Source of the DNA: RH-AL1 sp965214415
GTDB lineage: Bacteria > Pseudomonadota > Alphaproteobacteria > Rhizobiales > Beijerinckiaceae
Direction: 5' to 3'
Length of the DNA stretch: 64,000 bases
NCBI GenBank assembly: GCA_965214415.1
Contig: CBDCBQ010000003.1
Span: forward strand, 2,914,001-2,978,000
The notes under the pieces are model-generated. The model was not told where the DNA came from and made no database searches. It was given only the letters and a program-made list of their open reading frames with translations. Shown in pieces: positions 61,771 to 64,000 of this stretch (positions within the stretch are counted from its first letter, which is position 1; every line of letters starts with the position of its first letter). The position numbers and the translations under genes were made by a program.

Positions 61771-61990
61771 ACGCCGAGGTTCATTCTTGCGCCATAGCCC
61801 TCCTTTGCCCTCGAGGCTCCACTGCGCACCACCGATTGACGCGCGCACCGTCAGCTTTCGCACCTCGGACCATCGTTGCCAGCCGCCGTGGGCTTCTACA
61901 GCCAGATCAGGAGGTCGCTCAACGATGCTCTTTCGGCTGCGGGAGGGGATCGGTTTGGGACCACACGGACAATTGTCCTAGGGCGCGGGG

Positions 61991-62700
61991 TCAAAAGATC
62001 CCGAGCGTCGGTTCGGTCGGGCGATCCCGCAGCTCGTTTGCTCCTTCACCCTCGCCGAGGAGGAGGCGCGCGACTTCGTCGGGCGCTTCGATCTGCGGCC
62101 AGTGGCCAGCGTTGACGAAGCTGACAATGCCGTCTCGGCACTGCGAGGCGGTCAGCTGCGCGACCTCGCCGTCGAGGTAGGGTCCTTGTCGCCCCAAATC
62201 AGCTTCACCGGAAATGCTGCCTTGCCGAGCTCGTCGAGACGGTGCGAGCTTGCCGCCATCTCGCGATGCAAGTGCGCCGTCATCTGCGCGAACGCCGTGG
62301 CCGCGCTCGGCTGCTGAGAGAAATTCGTCCGCACGATCGGCTGCAGGATCTCGTCGAACCCGCGTTTCTGGGCTTCGCGCATGTGCACCTTGAAGCCCTT
62401 GTTCTGAAAATCGAGCAGTCAGGTCAGTTGCTTGGGATCCGTCAAAAACGCCCTCGCCAATCGCCGCAACGAGGGCTCGGCGAACAAGGCGATCAGTTCG
62501 GGGAGCCTGCCGACGGGACTGCTGGCGTAGAAGCTGTTCATCAGGCCGACGGCCTTGATCCGGTCCAAGTGGTCGAGCGCGAAGTTCAGGGCCACCGAAC
62601 CGCAGGAATCGTGCCCGACCAGGGTGACTTTGCCGAGGCCAAGCGCATCCATCACGGCGAGCACGTCTCCCTTCTGCTGGTCGAACGAATACTGCCCCCC
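61991..62700 (-). pseudogene. Alpha/beta hydrolase, broken by stop and frameshift, 5' end lost
   Basis: Leftward, FDQQKGDVLAVMDALGLGKVTLVGHDSCGSVALNFALDHLDRIKAVGLMN continues to DPKQLT, is cut by TGA at 62419-62421, then resumes in frame with LLDFQNKGFKVHMREAQKRGFDEILQPIVRTNF to FPVKLIWGDKDP. There the frame shifts, and YLDGEVAQLTAS..VSFVNAGHWPQIEAPDEVARLLL ends the protein at 61991. The nucleophile elbow GHDSCG has an aspartate as in dehalogenase/epoxide-hydrolase types. Its N-terminus is missing where it meets the antisense monooxygenase fragment. Confidence 0.75.
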
Positions 62701-62707
62701 AGCGGGC

Positions 62708-62998
62708 TTGTCGGAGTTCGAGGTCGCGCCCGAGGATGCGGACCAGCTCATCGCGGCCTGGGCGGCGGCTGCGGCGATCATGAAGAAACAACCCGGCTAC
62801 ATCTCGACCCAGCTCCACCGCGGCATCGCGGGCAGCGGCGCGTGCGTGAACTATGCCATCGGGGGTTCGGTCGCACTCTACAAGGCCGCGTGGTCCAATC
62901 CCGACTTCGCCAAGCACGGCGTCCCCTATCCCGAGAGCGCGACGGCCAGCCCGCATCTTTTTCGACCTATCGCCGTGCCCGGCATCTGCCTCGCCTGA
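62708..62998 (+). pseudogene. Antibiotic-biosynthesis-monooxygenase-like protein, 5' end lost
   Basis: LSEFEVAPEDADQLIAAW..AAIMKKQPGYISTQLHRGI..CVNYAIGGSVALYKAAWSNPDFAKHGVPYPESATASPHLFRPIAVPGICLA is nearly all of a ~100-residue ABM-domain protein, lacking the first strand. A TTG at 62708 could start it, but no ribosome binding site is seen. It abuts the hydrolase remnant head to head near 62700, so one deletion or inversion probably truncated both. Confidence 0.65.
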
Positions 62999-63109
62999 GG
63001 CCGCATGCCAGACACCCGGTGTGGCTGACCCGCGGTTTTACCGGCCCCGTAGGTCGGCCTGCGATGTCTGTGGCAGATTGGCCGAAGGCAAAGGTGCAAG
63101 TCACCCTTG

Positions 63110-63262
63110 TCGTCAGCCTCACCGGAGAATGCTTGTGCTCCTGGCTCGAAGGTCTGGTCGGCGGGCGACCTGCTCGTCCACGGCTGCTACAGGCTCCTGG
63201 CGGAGCAGCAGGACGCCATGCCTGCGGCAGCCTTGGCCGGCGAGACGTTGATCCTTGCATGA
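63110..63262 (+). pseudogene. Fragment of an unknown gene's 3' end
   Basis: An open frame with good codon bias ends SAGDLLVHGCYRLLAEQQDAMPAAALAGETLILA, its TGA overlapping the ATG of the next gene (ATGA). No start codon fits, and the frame is closed by stops before 63053, so only a 3' piece seems left. Family not recognised. Confidence 0.35.
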
Positions 63263-63579
63263 AATATCCCACCACACCGGACGGTCGCTATTTCGTTGTT
63301 CGCGGGCGCCTCTGGCGCAGTTCGAATCCAACCCTCGAGCCGGAGCGCCGGCAGGCACTCGTCAACGAGCTGATGGCAGCCCGGCGCGGCGTGTAAGATG
63401 CCCGAGGTGATCCAGAGAAGCTCGCGCTCGCGCGCGCCGCGGTGGATGAGGCCAAGATCGCCTTGGGTGAGCGCGGGCCGACCTGGTGGACGGACGGTGC
63501 GCCTGACTACAATCGCAGAATGGCGCGGGCGACGCCTTACGCCGAATGGATCGAACGTCTCGAGCGACTGGCGCCGTAG
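63259..63579 (+). pseudogene. Small conserved protein with one in-frame TAA
   Basis: From ATG 63259, MKYPTTPDGRYFVVRGRLWRSSNPTLEPERRQALVNELMAARRGV is followed by TAA at 63394-63396, then the same frame continues DARGDPEKLALARAAVDEAKIALGERGPTWWTDGAPDYNRRMARATPYAEWIERLERLAP to TAG 63577. The whole matches a conserved protein of about 105 residues common in Alphaproteobacteria. There is no frameshift, only the stop. Confidence 0.8.
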
Positions 63580-63617
63580 AGCGTTGATGGAGAGGCGCCT
63601 CGTGGCAGGTGCGTGAC

Positions 63618-64000
63618 TTAGCCTGCCGGCGGGGCACAAGGTGCCCGCCCAACGAGGGCGACGAGAGGATCGCTGCGACGACCGTCAGCGAGGATGTGCG
63701 TTTCGACGGCCTCGAACCCGGCTCGCTCGAGGTAGAGCCGCACCAGCGCCGCGTGACCACTCTCGTCGAGAGCCTGCCAGATCGCCACCGCTTTCGTCGG
63801 GAAGCAACGGTTGGAGAAGCTCACCACGAACGGTGCGCCCGGCCGCAGTACGCGCCGGACGTCGGCGAAGACCGCCACTGGACGCTGGAGGTACTGCACG
63901 CCGACGCAGCAAAGCCCGGCGTCGCAGCTCGCCGTTTCGAGCGGCAGCTCGGGCCGGCGGTTGAGATCCTGCACGAACGATCGAGAGAGACGCGGGTTTG
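63618..64000 (-). CDS. Class I SAM methyltransferase, N-terminus outside window
   Basis: The frame is open to the right edge. Visible: NPRLSRSFVQDLNRRPELPLETASCDAGLCCVGVQYLQRPVAVFADVRRVLRPGAPFVVSFSNRCFPTKAVAIWQALDESGHAALVRLYLERAGF, the C-terminal half of a methyltransferase domain (post-I motifs). The SAM loop lies beyond the window. Substrate unknown. Confidence 0.82.
   Translation of the reverse strand, partial: NPRLSRSFVQDLNRRPELPLETASCDAGLCCVGVQYLQRPVAVFADVRRVLRPGAPFVVSFSNRCFPTKAVAIWQALDESGHAALVRLYLERAGFEAVETHILADGRRSDPLVALVGRAPCAPPAG

Noticed and set aside
61991..62956. Single 321-codon minus-strand frame
   Set aside because: Only its last part belongs to the hydrolase; the rest is out of frame with the true pieces.

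Overview
The window looks like a chromosomal stretch from a high-GC alphaproteobacterium, most likely of the order Hyphomicrobiales (Rhizobiales). The evidence is the strong GC bias at third codon positions, frequent GTG and TTG starts, the sucA-sucB-lpdA order, the small-ORF / 6S RNA / 5-formyltetrahydrofolate cyclo-ligase arrangement, glnK-amtB, the family-level look of the DUF4175 (TIGR02302) protein, and the mix of DUF6894, DUF3253, PepSY-free small membrane proteins and UbiE-UbiB-CoaBC-Dut. The species cannot be named from the sequence alone.

Layout. 1-9.9 kb: assorted metabolic genes (end of a flavoprotein monooxygenase, thioesterase, nucleoside deoxyribosyltransferase-like protein, flavin reductase, a cell-wall M23 peptidase, Uma2-family nuclease, glutamine-dependent NAD synthetase, DUF302). 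9.9-17.2 kb: a TCA-cycle block on the minus strand, sucD, a tiny Pmp3/YqaE membrane protein, sucA, sucB, lpdA; sucC is not next to sucD. 17.3-25.3 kb: small conserved proteins, dut-coaBC, ubiE-ubiB, a secreted CHRD protein, mutM and a pseudouridine synthase. 25.3-34.7 kb: lptM-like lipoprotein, lysA, the large DUF4175 protein, corrinoid adenosyltransferase, dps, gluconokinase, ybgC, 6S RNA, fau and ymdB. 34.8-43.1 kb: lolA, ftsK, amtB, glnK, lysC and ubiG.

41.9-49.6 kb is a decayed region: a broken Hint-domain gene, a broken tyrosine integrase whose catalytic tyrosine is a cysteine, two adjacent serine tRNA genes, a frameshifted unknown gene, an IS5-like transposase remnant joined to an MFS transporter that lacks its N-terminal half, and one intact MFS transporter. 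61.9-63.6 kb is a second patch of broken genes (alpha/beta hydrolase, antibiotic-biosynthesis-monooxygenase-like protein, a small conserved protein with one in-frame stop). The window ends inside a methyltransferase gene.

The most interesting block is 49.6-61.8 kb: twelve genes in two divergent, tightly packed operons. Leftward are two sugar-nucleotide epimerases, a GT4 glycosyltransferase and three tandem CgeB-like glycosyltransferases. Rightward are a histidine phosphatase, a SAM methyltransferase, a glycosidase-like protein, myo-inositol-3-phosphate synthase, a zinc-type alcohol dehydrogenase and a Gfo/Idh/MocA oxidoreductase. Ten or so junctions use 4-8 base start/stop overlaps. Together they suggest a dedicated pathway that makes a modified cyclitol or sugar and attaches it to a glycan or small molecule. 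The product is unknown, and three short repeats sit in the shared promoter region.
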